A DNA stretch of 64,000 nt from Hansfordia pulvinata (Eukaryota; Ascomycota; Sordariomycetes; Xylariales), in assembly GCA_006538405.1 (NCBI GenBank), contig BJKQ01000010.1:248001-312000 (forward strand), given 5' to 3'. Positions 13,048 to 25,110 of this stretch are shown here, piece by piece (within the stretch, counting starts at the first letter, position 1; each line of letters begins with the position of its first letter). Position numbers and translations under genes: made by a program. Below the pieces are notes generated by a model. The model saw only the letters and a program-made list of their open reading frames with translations. It had not been told where the DNA came from and searched no databases.

Positions 13048-15679
13048 TGCCCTACTTGGGCAAGAGAGGAAGAAGAATGAAGAAAGTCGAGCCGGCACAC
13101 GTCAGGCACCGGATGTACTCGCACGACTGGACTGGGCAACAACCTCTTTGGTACGAGTGTACCGTACCTCAATTTTGCTATGCATCATAAAACCAACCAT
13201 TTGAAGGGTCCAGTCAAACATCTACATCGTCGCCGACACAAGGTGTATCGTATCTTCCATCGGACAGGTACCCGTAGGTACGTCAGCACGAGTAGATGGA
13301 TTACATGTAGGTAGATGCTCGGTGACACGTCCATCAGGTTGCACAACCACGAAGCCAAAAATCTCCAGTGGCCGTCCGTTCGCCTTGCTCGCTCTCTCGA
13401 CCGCCACGGCACATGCAATGTCAAGAAGGGCCTGGGCCGGGCAGTCCCGGCGCCAAAACCTGCGGCTTTTAACGAGTGCCACCCACCCAATGCGTGGCAG
13501 ATTATTTACGAGCACCGCTACCTGGGTAATCACCTACAACTTTGTACCTCGAGTAACTTGAGCCAGAGCAACCTGGGGCTGGCGGTTGAAACTCGCACAG
13601 AGTGGCCTGCACGTACTTGTACACATCGATTTCCGTTGGCTGCGGATCGTGTCATATCGTGGCATTGGGCGGCGAGCCTCTGCTGGCACTGCCCTCCCCT
13701 CCGTGTACTCGTACGTTTCCTGTACTGGGGATGTGAGCAGGCACTCGTACCTCCCCACCCCGTGGCTACCTGCATCGATGGATGTACGCTCAAGGGCTGC
13801 TACAGGTGTGTCTGCTTCTCTTGCTCCGATTTGCTTCATACCGGAGCTTGGTGGCTCGACTACCCGGTCGGTTGCGTACATTTCTGCCGCGCTGGACCCC
13901 ATTTTATTCGTTCCAAGCCCACCCTCGCCCTGCAGGTCGGCTTATCACCCTGATTTTCCTTGTCTGCCCGCCGCCTCTCTGCTCTGCCCTGGCGCTCTTA
14001 CGAGTACTGCCCCGACTGCCCCTCATCCGTCCCTCGTCCCGGTCAGGCCGACAGGCAGACAAGCAGGCAGGCTAGCTGGCTGACTGACAGGCTCTCAGCG
14101 CGGCAGGCCATAAAATATTTCCTGACAGAGAAGAAAGAGCAAAAGAAAAAAAAATATGAGTACCCGTTTTCGAATCTCTTTAAGCGCTGCTTCGTTGGCT
14201 TGGGCTGACAACCCCACATGCCACCAAACAAACCCCTCCGAGCAAGCATAAGGCCGGGGCCTTGGATACCTGACCTGAACTTTTCCATATCTCTGGGCCG
14301 GGAGTCTTGATCTTCTTTTTCTTCTTCCCCTCGTTTCCCATCTTCTGCTGCTGGGAGCGCCGAAGATCTCTACTCTGTGCAGACCGCAACGACCGACTGC
14401 CATTGATCGGCCCGCCGGGACCCTGCTGTCGCCGCCGCCGCCGCCGCCGCCCATTCGCATTTGCAGAGTGCCCATCTCTTCTCCGTGCTGCCCGTGCTGC
14501 TGTGGTGTGCTGTGCTGTGGTGTGCTGTGGTGTGGTGTGCTGTGAAGCGCTGCTGTGCTGCGCTGCGCTGCAACCATCCGTGCTTTGGTCTCTTATACCC
14601 AGCCCGTACTAGGGAAAACCACATACCGCCTCACCCACACGCCCGCCTGAGCTCACCGCCGGCACCTTCGCGCCGCCCAGCCCCGTGCCCAGCTCCCGAT
14701 CTGTCCGCCCGCCCGCCCGACTCGCGCCGCGTTCCAGGGGAACCAGAGGCCTTCAGTTGCCTGCAGCGCTGAGCCGGCCCCGATCGCTGCCCTCATCGCC
14801 CTGCCGTGCAGCACTATCATGCCCATTTCCCGGAGCAGCTTTTCCTTGCGCAGTCCGTTTGAAATACCCCGTTGGAGGCTACTCTGGGCCTTGTCGCCGC
14901 CCTGACTTGATCTGCCATCTTCCGATCCATTACCCCCCAGAGACATATTATCTGGCTTGCGCCCCTCCACTGTCCACCGACTTGTTCAGAGAGAGTCCGG
15001 GCTACGACGGCGTACGAGCTCTGTTGCTGCTCAGCAGCCCCGCGATCCTTCAATTCTCGGCTTACCCGCCACCTACCCCACACTGTCAACGAGCCCAAGC
15101 GGCGGAGACGGGACGACCAGAAATTTGAAGAAGAGAACGCGCGACACCCTTACCATCCGTACTACAATCGACGTATACTCTTTTCTCTTTGCTATAAGCT
15201 TGGAAAGCAGGAGTCCGGGCATTGGATCCGACCACCCACCACCTGATTTCCTGGACCTCAGGTTATCCATCTACCTTACCTCAGGTACCCCGGTACCTGT
15301 CGCCAACCTATCAACCGACAAAATTCGAGGGAGGGAAAGAGGCACCTCGCGCACTGTGAGGAAAGAGCAACCCAGCTCTTAGAGAAATCGCAAAATCGCA
15401 ACTGCAAAATTTCGATAGCCCGCCAAAAACCGCCTGCGCGCGAGCACCGCATTCTCACTTGCAATTGAAATCGGTCCTCGCAGAGGCGCCTCCGCCGTAA
15501 TTATCAACAACCAGACAGACCCATTGGTCTCCAGCTACTACTTCCCGCCCGCGACCGACCGACCGCCTGCCTGCGGGGCCTGGTCCTCGGCCATATCCCA
15601 CCTGCGAGAGAGCCAGAGCAGCGCAACCACTGCCCTGCCCGGCCCAGCCAGCGCCCACCCCTCCCAACCGGGCGCCAAG

Positions 15680-16036
15680 ATGCGGCCGGCTGCTGCCACT
15701 GTCGCCCACCCCGCCGGGCCTACGTCGCCACCACACACGCCCACCGCCGCCTCCCCCATCCTCCATCGCAAGCCCGGCCCTGCCGCCGCGCGGTCCATGT
15801 CTCACTCCAAGAAGGCCGCCCGCAAGCACCAGGGCCCCGACGACATCGACTCCATCAACAGGGGCCACTTCAGCTATCCTCGCGGGCCCCGCACCGAGGA
15901 TATTTCTCCCCGCTCCTACCCCTCAACAGACGAGGAGGACGAGGAGGACGAAGAGGAAGAAGAAGACGACGACGAAGACGACGACGACGACGAGGCTGAC
16001 GAAAAGAAGGAGAAAGCCGAGGAGGAGGAGGAGGAG

Positions 16037-16068
<32 letters not shown>

Positions 16069-16855
16069 GGAAGAAGAAGACGATGACTCCGACACCTCTA
16101 TGAGCCCGCCCCGATCTCCCATCTCTGACATTCTATACGCCCAGCCGCCCCCCATTGCAGAGATGGCAGCTGCCGCCACCGCCGCCGCCGCCGCTGCAGC
16201 CGCAGCGACGGCGACGTCAACAGCGCCACATGCAGCGACGGCGACGGCGACGGCGACAACAGCTGCGGCCACTATCCACGTTGTGCACGCCATGTTCACC
16301 ATAGAAGAACTGAGCGACGTCGATCCCGATGAGAGCGATGATGAGCGCGTCCACTACATGCAACCCTCAGGCTACGAATACCCAGAATCGGACAGCAGCC
16401 TGTCGAGGTCGCGGTCGCGCGTCCGCGAGGTCGACCCCGTAGTGATGAAGAAATTCGACGATATGAACCCCTTCGACACGTCGTCCGAGGAGGAGTCGGG
16501 CGACGAGGACCGCGCCGAATGCGAGCGCTGGTCTCGGCAGATGCGCGAGGAGCGCCGCATCCGCCGCATGACATCGGGCAGCATCAGCAAGCGTACCGTG
16601 AGCGAGCGCGGCAGCGACTCCGACCGGGAGGATGTTCTGCCCTACTACGAAGGCCCGGACACGGGTGCCGCCCCCAACTACCGCCGCATGCGCCGCAAGA
16701 CAGACCGTCACAACATGCAATATTCAGGCCAATATCCCGAGCGAATCCCCGAACTCAAGGAGCCCAACAGCGATGATGAGATTATTCTCGAAGACGCCGA
16801 GATCTTTGCCCGTGAGCTGCCGTATTGGAGACTGATGGACGTCGACTCGGAGTGA
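15680..16855 (+). CDS. Acidic conserved-looking protein, function unknown
   Basis: A single-exon ORF of 391 aa from the first in-frame ATG (15680) to TGA at 16853-16855. A second in-frame ATG at 15797 (MSHSKKAARKHQGPDDIDSI) is an alternative start. The N-terminal third is Pro/Ala-rich. A long, almost pure Asp/Glu tract follows at about residues 85-135, then an Ala-rich run. The C-terminal half is less repetitive and looks constrained: MFTIEELSDVDPDESDDER, a Ser/Arg stretch, NPFDTSSEEESGDEDRAE, an Arg-rich segment (MREERRIRRM) and a terminal acidic block ending PYWRLMDVDSE. I do not recognise a named domain. The alternation of acidic and basic blocks suggests a nuclear or chromatin-associated disordered protein, but that is inference from composition only. 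There are no membrane segments and no signal peptide. Confidence 0.7.
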
Positions 16856-19413
16856 GCCACATCACTGCCGAGTTCGATGCGATCACTGCGCCGCCGAGTG
16901 ACTGTACCGCTTCGGTCGCCCAAAGGACCCCATTTATTGCCATTTGTCTCCCTACTCTCGCCACGGGACTTTGCCGCCCATACAATGCCTCATCGCCCTC
17001 GGCAACGGGATCCGCGGTTCATAGCACACTGACCAGCGAACACAAACCTCCAGTGCGCCAAAACGGCACCAACGAGACCGTGATGGTTGCAAGCACGTTT
17101 CAAGCTGGCCAGGTTCTGCCCCATTGCTGATGCGAGTGAGGCTTGGTCCCATCGTCATGGCGCGACTGTCACCGCGGTAGATTAGGTTTGTCCCACGATA
17201 TCTTGCCTCACTTGGCCCTGCATATGCCATCGCATTGGTCGGCACAAAGACTGGACAGCATCTGCCTCTTCAAACCCTTTTCCTCTTAGCATCCGGTCCA
17301 CCAACAGAAGCCACGAGCAGAGACGAGATGGTTGCGCGCCCGGACTAGCGGCCTCTGCATCCTACCACGACACCTCTTGCTCGTGAAGCTTCAAATTCAT
17401 CGAGCAAGTGCGAGGCAACATAGCCCAGTTGATGGCGCAAGCACCAGCCTTCTGGGACAGGACCACTTCATCGCCCAACACGGAGGGAGACTAGAAGCGA
17501 GGCGGAACAGGTCGAAGATGGGCAGATTGTCCTCGGCTTGCCATCTCGATAAAATATCCTGCATTCGACACAGTATTGCGGGTCGTCATCTTTGGGAGTT
17601 CACAACGAGCAACGCCTCACAGGGAGACAAGAATCTTGCTCAAGGGGAAGCGCGCTTATAGACTTGTTTTTTTTTTCCTTCTTCTTTTTTCTTTGGGCTC
17701 GGTTTGCCCTCGTGCCACGCAGCATGGCATGCCGATTGCCATCAAACGGGTCTTTGATCAGTCCCAGGAGGGTCACACCCGGGCAAGGGCAGGCTATGCG
17801 TGTGTTGGGCCAGGGTTGCTCTCGGGCCACACGTCACTTTGACTCTGCTCGACACTCAGGATAGATCAGCCAGGTGGCCAATTGTTTGCTGGATCATTGC
17901 CATTGCGAGGATACCTACCCGTGCCAGTTGCGCGGCGGCTTATAGACATGGCGAGGCGCCAGGGGTGGCCTCTCCCCACTTGCGGCCTCGCACCGAACTC
18001 ACGAAGCGGGCGCAAGAAGAATTTTAACGATGAACGAAGCTCATGAGCCGAATACTCAAAGGTGGTCAACGCCATACCTGATCCTTTTGTGCGAGGACCT
18101 GCTGTGAATATCAGTACCATCGCGTCAACCACTGGGCTGCAAGGTCTGCGAACCCTAGCGAGTTTAGAGAGGGATTGCGAGCCCAGGCAGCTAGAGCCGG
18201 ACATGATGCGACAAGACGATTTAATGTGAAGCATGACTGTCCCGCATCGCATGGGGCCATGCGTAGACGCCCCAGCGGGATGCCAGAAGCGGAGGCATGT
18301 AGTAGCAAGCGAGCCAAAACAGCCCGAAGGTAATGGGAGGGATAAGCTATCCGGCTTACGACCAGCATATCCAGGAGTACTCCGTAGAACGAACCAGCGA
18401 GCGCCGGAGGTTCGTGAGATGCAGTCTTGCGGTTCCAGTACTCTCTCAGTTACGCGTACACGGGTGGGGTGTCACGCGGTGCCCTGTAACTGCTCGCCAT
18501 GTGGGTTAGCCCAGGTGGATGAGATGGATGGACGTCAGTTGGCGGGCGCAAGACGGCGGGCTTATGTAAGGCCCAAGGCTGCAGCTCTGCGCGGGCAGCT
18601 CCAACGTCGTAGCATTTACAGCCTCTGGAGGCGCCTGGCTTCAACCCCCATCCCTTCCATGTGTCTTGTGCCCGGGATGTCAGGTAAAGGGAGTACATGT
18701 ATTCAGAGGTTTTGGTAGGCTGCCTGCACAGTACCACGCAGCGCAAAGCCAGGTAACCTACACCTTACTCGACTCGTAAGGTAGGTAAGGTACCTGCGGA
18801 CTGCAATTGAAGGCAGGGCAGACGGCAAGAGGTACACTTTAGTTAGCGACTGTTGAGGCGCGCCGACCAGGTGCGCTACCAGCACCGAGACAGACAGGCC
18901 GGCTGGACCCACCGGCCCGAGTCACCTCTACACGCACGCAGCACTCGCACCTCTCCACGTACTGCCACTCGCTCCTCACCTCCATACTTCCGCATCGCGA
19001 CACTCTGCCGCCCCTAGGCCTCCCGCCTCAGCCACCATCCATCCGCCTGCAGCACGCCGGCTGCTCATCTCGTCTTCCTTTGTTGTACGCCACCCAACAC
19101 TGCTTGTTCATCGTCTACATTCAAGGCCCACATTTCGCTGCTTGTACACCCATCTGCGCGTCGCTCCGATTGACCTGGCGATCGCGAGGGCGTCGCCACC
19201 CGCATCCGCCCCTCGGTCCCGGCCGTACTCCCCTGTCATCATCGCGATCATCAACCTCTGATACGCATCTGTCGAGTTGGCTACTGTCGCCGCCCACTGT
19301 CCTCCAGCAGGCCGTCTGCGCCAGCGCCAGCTGTAGCGTCCTGTTAAGCCATCGCGGGGACCACACCCGCTGTCCGACCCAACTTCCAACGTCTCCTGTA
19401 CAGCACCGTCAAG
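16856..19413. other. Intergenic, no supported gene
   Basis: Several ORFs of 60-170 codons occur on both strands but none has a recognisable domain or a coherent exon chain. GTAGGTAAGGTACC-type strings lie near 18775-18795. The last 400-500 bp before TAF12 are C/T-rich and probably contain its promoter and leader. Confidence 0.5.
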
Positions 19414-21802
19414 ATGAACCAGCAGCCCGGCCAGGGCGCTCCGGCGCAGCCGCCTCAGGGCCAGCCGCGCCCCCAGATCCAGCTTCTCAAACCCGAGCAA
19501 CTCGACAACATCGCCATGCTCACCGCCGAGGAAAAAACGAAATACAAGGAGGGCCTGCGAAAGCTGTGGCTCGAGGTCAATAACAACCCGGCCGACTCCC
19601 AGCCACACCAAGCTGCCATGAAGAAGATTGCCGACTTCTCGCGAAATCTCATGCAAAAGATCAGGAATCAGACCTTGCTACGCAGACAGCAACAACAGGC
19701 TGCTCAGCAGCAGACCGCCGCCGCTGCGGGTGGCCAGCAGCAGCCAGTTGCCCCTGCTGGCACTCCCGGCCCGCAGCCTGCAAATACCCCTCAGCCCCCC
19801 CAGGCTCAGCCCATGCAGCAGCAACAGACCAACCGGCCTCCGGCTGGAGCTCCCGGTGCTGCCCCAAATGCCGGCGCCGGCGCCGCGCCCGGCGGCGCTG
19901 CCCAGTCCCAGATCCCCAAGGCTATCCTCGACCATGTGAATGGTCTCCCCTGGCAGGCGCTGCCGGTGCCTCAAACCTACAAGCCTGAGCAGGCCCCTGC
20001 CTATCACCGGGGCATCAAGAATAGGTACAGCCAGTATCTCATGAACATGGAAAACATCAAGGCGCGGTCCAGAAACATCGACAATATGATTAAGCAGCGT
20101 GCCGAGCGTGGCCAACCTCTGCCGCCCGACGAGATGAAGAAGGTGACAGATCAAAAGGAGGTTGAGCAGAAGCAATACGCCGAATGCTCCAAGTTCATCA
20201 CGAACGTGCGCGCCCAGCTTCAGGCCGCCCAGAGCCAGAACCCGAACCCGAACGGCAACAACAATGCGCGCCCGCCCCCGGCCCAGCAGAACGGCGCCAA
20301 CGCCAATGCCGCCAACAACCCGATGCAGGCCGCCACCGCTTCGGTCAACGCTGCCATGGACGCGGCCAAGAGTCAGCAGATTGCCGCCGCCGGCCGGTCC
20401 CAATCGCAATCACAGACGCCAGTTCCAGTGCCAGTGCCAGTACAGCAGCAACAGCAGCAGGCGCAACAACAGGCGCAACAACAGGCGCAACAGCAGGCGC
20501 AACAACAGCAACAGCCCCCAACGCCGGCAGCTCCCGCAACCCCCGCGACCCCTCCATCGCCGGCGTTGGCCAGCCGCAGTCAGCAACGGTCCCCCAACCG
20601 CAGGTCAAGGTCGAGCCCGGAACACAGCCACCGGCGAACCCGGCCCTGGCAGCAGCCTCGAACCCGCAAATGCACTCTGCCGGCACGCCGACCCAGGCCA
20701 ACGCTCGCGTCCAAACCCCTCAGTCTGCCACTCAAGCGCCAACCCCTCTGCAACAGCAGCCGCCGGCTTTGCCGCCGCAGCAGCAGCAGCAACCACCCCA
20801 GCAGCAACCACAGCTGCAAACCACTCCTCAGCAGCAGCAACCGCCTCAACAGCAGCCTCTTCAACCCCAGTCCGCCACCAACGGACCCGTGCGACCTCTG
20901 ACGCATGCCGCTGCCGTGAACCGCGCCAACACAGCAACTAACGCTGCAGCTGGAGCGACTCCGGGTGCGGGCGGTGCGACTCCCACGACAGCTACACCCG
21001 GGGCCACAGGGCTGGTGAACAACGCGTCACAGCAAAGCCACTCGCACGCCCACCCTCAGCCCAACACTGCAATCACCGCCAAGATGCCCATCCCTCAGCA
21101 TCTGCCCGAGGCTGCTACCAAAACCCCACAGCCCGTGGCCCCGGGGGGTGGTGTCGCCCCCGGCCGCCCGACGCTTAGCGCGGGCCAGGGTATCGCCGGC
21201 GGCGTGCAGAGCCAGCCGGCTATTGCCAAGCCTACGAACGTCGCCAACTTCGAGGCCGATGGCGATCACGTCCTATCCCGCAAAAAGCTTGATGAGCTGG
21301 TGCGCCAAGTCTGCGGAGGCGGAAACCCAGGCATCGACGGCAACTTTCTCACCCCAGATGTCGAAGAGGTGAGTTTCAATTGCGTCTCATTTCCCAATCA
21401 CCCAGGTTCTTTGCCCAACTCAATCCTGTTTCGCGGAACGCAATCAGCGACCAGAGTCAAGACTCCATCACCCTGTCCCGCTGGGGCTTACTTCGATGTA
21501 ACTCTGCACGCTTTGGATGATATATGACTAACCTCATCGTTTAGTCTGTGCTGAACACCGCGGACGCGTTCGTCGATACTATCCTCAACTCCGCGTGCAA
21601 GTTAGCAAAGGAACGAGGCAGCAAGGTGCTAGAAGTTCGCGACCTGCAGACCGTGCTGGAGCGCACCTACAATATTCGTGTTCCGGGCTACACGTCCGAC
21701 GAGCTGCGAACAGTGCGCAAGATCCAGCCGTCAGGCAATTGGATCAATAAAATGAGCGCGATTCAGGCGGCCAAGGTCACCTCGAGTAAGGACGACAAGT
21801 AG
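19414..21802 (+). CDS. TAF12: Transcription initiation factor TFIID subunit 12 (TAF12)
   Basis: TAF12 is the H2B-like histone-fold subunit shared by TFIID and SAGA; it pairs with TAF4 in TFIID and Ada1 in SAGA. Exon 1 is 19414-21368, the intron 21369-21544 (GTGAGT...TTTAG) and exon 2 21545-21802, giving about 737 aa. The N-terminus ([20 protein letters not shown]) is followed by long Gln-, Pro- and Ala-rich segments. The histone fold lies at about residues 620-720, split by the intron: [15 protein letters not shown], then [20 protein letters not shown] and [15 protein letters not shown] helices, ending in [13 protein letters not shown]. The frame breaks once near 20540-20552: upstream is read in the frame of 19414, downstream one base short. 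One extra C in the C5 or C4 run there restores a continuous protein through [10 protein letters not shown]. The N-terminal and histone-fold parts are both unmistakable, so the gene is taken as intact. Confidence 0.9.
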
Positions 21803-23254
21803 GCCTCGTCGGGACCTGCTACGATTTTGACAGCTGCCGGCAACAGAAAACGACGTGCCGGCCATGACGCCGACAACACGGCAGAAGATGGGCACGTTAA
21901 GAAGAAACAGAAGCGACCAGCAGCATAATCAGTCCTGAAGCCAAAGCTAGAGGGTCGGACCACAGAGCGACCAGCTAGGGTTGGCGTTGAAAAACAACAC
22001 ATCGCGTCACCTCCATCGGATCTCACGAACAACCGGCGTCAGTGCCTCTTAAGAAATCGTGTCTGGGTTGCTGCGGCTCATGCTGCCTGCAATGCGTCAT
22101 GAGATCGCACATCGCGCAAAGGACGTTCGCGTCTCTACAAATGCCGCTCGAGTGCGTTTCTGTTTCTGAAAACCACAATGCGGACACGGAGATTAGTGCA
22201 GTATGTAGAGTGCAGACTGCAGAACAGGCGTTGGGGATTTGTGCTGGTTTGGCCAAGGAATAATGAGTCGCGAATATTTTGGGCTTGGTCGATGATAACT
22301 CGTTATGGAGACAATACCGTCTGGTCAGGTTGACGCGGCATGCACTAGGAAGCACACTGGGTATGACAGTTTGTTTGCACGTGGCCATGCACGCATACCG
22401 ACCCCAGCGGTTCTCGCCTCAGCCGGATTATAGAAAAGCCCCATCTTGCAAGTGATGGGCCATTTCGAGCTGCTACGACGAGCATAGATGCCACTGGCAA
22501 ATTAATCAGAAGCCTTCTGACAGCGACCATTGCAAATCGAAACCATCATCTATCCAGTCTGGGGATGATGTTGTTATCGTGAAAATGCACCTAATGCAGG
22601 GCAGAGAGGGTATCGTGAGCAAGGATTCTCTGTTGGCAGGCATCCACTTGACTTTGTTGCCTCTCCGGTGGTTTGCTTTCATTTCACTCTGGTCAAGTGG
22701 CGAAGCAAAGTGGGTCAATGCGAGGCGGAGAGTTCTCGGCTGCAAGTGTTTGTGACGGAAGTAAGCCGACGTCCCTGGTTTATGGCCGAGGGGGCCAGAG
22801 CCGCGTCCTGAACTTTGCCTGCTTGGTCGAGATGCAGGAGCAGGCAGCACAGGAGAGTCGCCACTGCACGTGCATTTTCCACTTCCCAAGGGCTGGCCCA
22901 AGTGTTCTCTCTATCTCTTGTCCAATTCCCTTTCGTCTCTGGGTGGGGAGATGTAGAACGTCGTCTCGTGTCCTAGAGGTATGAAACACCCATGCTGGGG
23001 GACCAGACGGGCCTACGCCCGCGCTGCCGCCCTGGTAGTTAGAGATGGGTGTGTGGAATCTCCCCTGTGGTTCTCAGGCTGGGGTGTATTAAAGCCTCGG
23101 GGACAACAGATCTCCGAGCGCCGGCGAGGCTTTCGGCCATTGCGCGCGTATTCGCAGTGGTGAGAGGAGGGGCGATAAAGTGCCAAAATAAACCCGGAGA
23201 CCGCTTCAACCAATGGGCGGGGTTTTCAGCCGCCTGAAGGCCAAGCACGACTTC

Positions 23255-23306
23255 GAAGCCTGGAAGACTTTGGAGCCTGGAAGACTTTGGAGCCTGAAAG
23301 ACTTCG
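23255..23306. repeat. Three tandem copies of a 17-bp unit
   Basis: The unit GAGCCTGGAAGACTTTG occurs three times in a row with small changes (first copy GAAGCCTGG..., third copy ending GACTTCG). It is about 320 bp upstream of the secreted-protein gene. Confidence 0.8.
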
Positions 23307-23417
23307 CCAGCCTGTCAGGCCGAATGATACAAACAGCCACTCGCGAAAAACACGTAGATGGCGGGTTGGTTGCCACCCAAGAAGATACCCTATGAATAGT
23401 AGTCATGGGTTCCTGCC

Positions 23418-23424
23418 TATATAG
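23418..23424 (+). promoter_or_regulatory. TATA-like element upstream of secreted-protein gene
   Basis: TATATAG at 23418-23424 is about 204 bp before the ATG at 23628, a plausible distance for a fungal core promoter with a leader of about 170 nt. Sequence match and position only. Confidence 0.4.
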
Positions 23425-23627
23425 CCGATCAAGGCCCTGGCAGCTTACAGACCCTCGGGAGAGATGCCTACTCTTGTAACTTGGTCGAGGGCATCACATA
23501 GTTCAGGTGCCGAGAGGGTGGTTTCCCGCCCATCTGATCTACTTGAGCCGCCGCAGATCGCATTCGCCTGGCAACCTCAACAACCTGACCTGACTTGCAC
23601 AGTGACAGCTGCTGGCTCTTGGGTATC

Positions 23628-24568
23628 ATGACGATGTCGGCGCCTCGGTCATGGCCATGGATTGTCGCCATCCTTCTTCTGGGTCTCGCGAGTCGCGTCG
23701 CTGCTGTTCCAGCTGTAGGCGACCCAACCCCAAATGAACCCCGTTCGTTGGTGTATGTCCAGGCTGACCGATTCCAGGCTGTTCACAGATTTGAGGGTGC
23801 ATTCTTCATAGAATGGACGGAACACAAGATCATGATTCTGAAGCAGAACTATGAAGGCCACGTGACCTTGATGACGAAAGAAGAGGTCGATCGGCTGTTT
23901 GCTTACACCGTCTGGTCCAACAGTAAGTAGTTCCCATCCTAAGCCGAGGAGCCGGTCAACTCTGTACTGACGACGTGTCTCGCACAGGCGGCGAGCACTG
24001 TATGCGGGACGCGGTTGGCCCCTACCGCCATGAATACGTCAAGCCAGTGGCTGAGTGGAAGGGTGAAATCTGGGCCTGCACCCTGCCCCCAGCCGTGTGG
24101 TCTGAGTTCTTGACCGGGTCTGCGAAGAGTCTGCGGGAAGAGACGCGCAGCAGAGGCCTCAGCTCCCAGGAGAAGAAGCACCTGGCCGCCATGCAGGAAA
24201 TCTTCTTTGCTTGGTACAAGGGAGACCACTCCAAGCCCATGGAGCTGTACGAGACGGACGAAGTCACCAGGATGGTTCTGAAGACGAAAAGAGCCAGCGA
24301 AGAGCGAGAGAGCCTAGCCTCGGCAGCAAGAGCCCTGCTGGGAATCGACGCGGACAAGGCGCAAGCTCGGCAGTTGATCGCGTTGGACTGGCAGACGAAC
24401 ACCAAGCTGAGCCCTGGATTTGTCGACATAGTGGGCAAAATGCCAGGCATGTCGGGGATGGTGATGCGGACGACAGAGATGCCCCTGGACCAGCTGGGGC
24501 CTCTAGTGTCCTCCAGTAAGGGAGGCGTGTTTGAGATTGCAGGCAAGTTCACCCCATTCGTGTCATAG
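23628..24568 (+). CDS. Secreted protein of unknown function
   Basis: Exon 1 is 23628-23922, the intron 23923-23987 (GTAAGT...CGCACAG, 65 nt) and exon 2 23988-24568; the junction reads WSNSGEHC. The product is about 291 aa. Residues 1-26 form a classical signal peptide with the hydrophobic core IVAILLLGLA and a likely cleavage after ASRVAA. No transmembrane segment follows. The mature protein has few cysteines, so it is not a typical small cysteine-rich effector. It contains WTEHKIMILKQNYEGHVTLM, a helical EKKHLAAMQEIFFAWYKGDH region and an Ala/Leu-rich C-terminal half. I recognise no enzyme motif. The start is chosen because it gives the best signal peptide; an upstream TATA-like element fits it. 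A second unrecognised gene follows 136 bp downstream on the same strand. The clean splice junction and open frame support a real gene. Confidence 0.75.
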
Positions 24569-24704
24569 AAGCCAAGAGGCTCTCTCTGTCTGCTGCGGCG
24601 CGCGCGCAGACTGGCCGGGGTACATTGCCTAAACGACCGACTGGCTGACGGGGATTGCAGACATATATAGTATATATAGTCATCACAACAACCCTCGCAA
24701 GGCC

Positions 24705-25110
24705 ATGTCCACCAGCGTGGGAGGCTTGGCAGACGGGTACTTCTATGCAAGGTCATTCTTCATGATAATCCTGAGCAAGAGTGGCCGGTATCTCTCGCTG
24801 TGTCATAGCACAGGTGCATACAGCGAGGTTCTGTTCGTGGAGGGGTTCGCGGGTCGCTTCAAACTTCTGGCCTGGCAGAAGCTGCAGGGTTACAAAAACT
24901 ACGCACAGGCAAATGGACTGGAAAGGGGCCACCTTGCGGTGTTTTGGTGAGTGAGCAGGATGACTCTCTCAGAACCATGCTATCGTCGTCGCCGTCCACA
25001 CATTTGCTGACCAGATCCTCAGGTTTATGGAGGTCGACGCTCCCGCTCAGACTGAGCTGGACCCTGAAATGCTAGAGACCGTGGCGGGTCTCAGCGGCTT
25101 GAGTCTTTGA
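24705..25110 (+). CDS. Small protein of unknown function
   Basis: Exon 1 is 24705-24946, the intron 24947-25022 (GTGAGT...CCTCAG) and exon 2 25023-25110; the junction reads AVFWFMEVD. The product is 109 aa, contains GYFYARSFFMIILSKSGRYL near the N-terminus, then FVEGFAGRFKLLAWQKLQGY and an acidic C-terminus. There is no clear signal peptide. It could be a separate gene or the 3' part of a longer transcript that begins with the secreted-protein gene, whose stop is only 136 bp upstream. A run resembling TATATAG repeats at about 24664-24679 is only 26-41 bp before the ATG, close for a TATA box if this ATG is the true start. A Met inside the hydrophobic segment is a possible alternative start. 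I recognise no family. Confidence 0.55.

Larger units (their letters stand above)
9022..15679. other. Gene-poor stretch rich in TACTCGTA motifs
   Basis: No ORF in this 6.7-kb stretch shows a recognisable domain or a believable exon structure. It holds a 12-bp minisatellite, two poly-C tracts, GTAGGTACC-type strings (for example about 9583 and 12714), CTGTG-rich repeats near 14500-14570, three imperfect copies of a CCGCCCGTGATGG unit at about 12228-12272, and eleven copies of the octamer TACTCGTA/TACGAGTA between 9396 and 14006. The last few hundred bases before 15680 are C/T-rich and probably include the leader of the next gene. Confidence 0.5.
21803..23627. other. Intergenic, no supported gene
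   Basis: No ORF with a recognisable domain. A 17-bp tandem repeat and a TATA-like element are annotated separately. The first part is the likely TAF12 3' UTR. Confidence 0.5.

Noticed and set aside
24664..24679. TATATAG repeats as the TATA box of the small gene at 24705
   Set aside because: Only 26-41 bp before the ATG, which would put the transcription start at or after the start codon.
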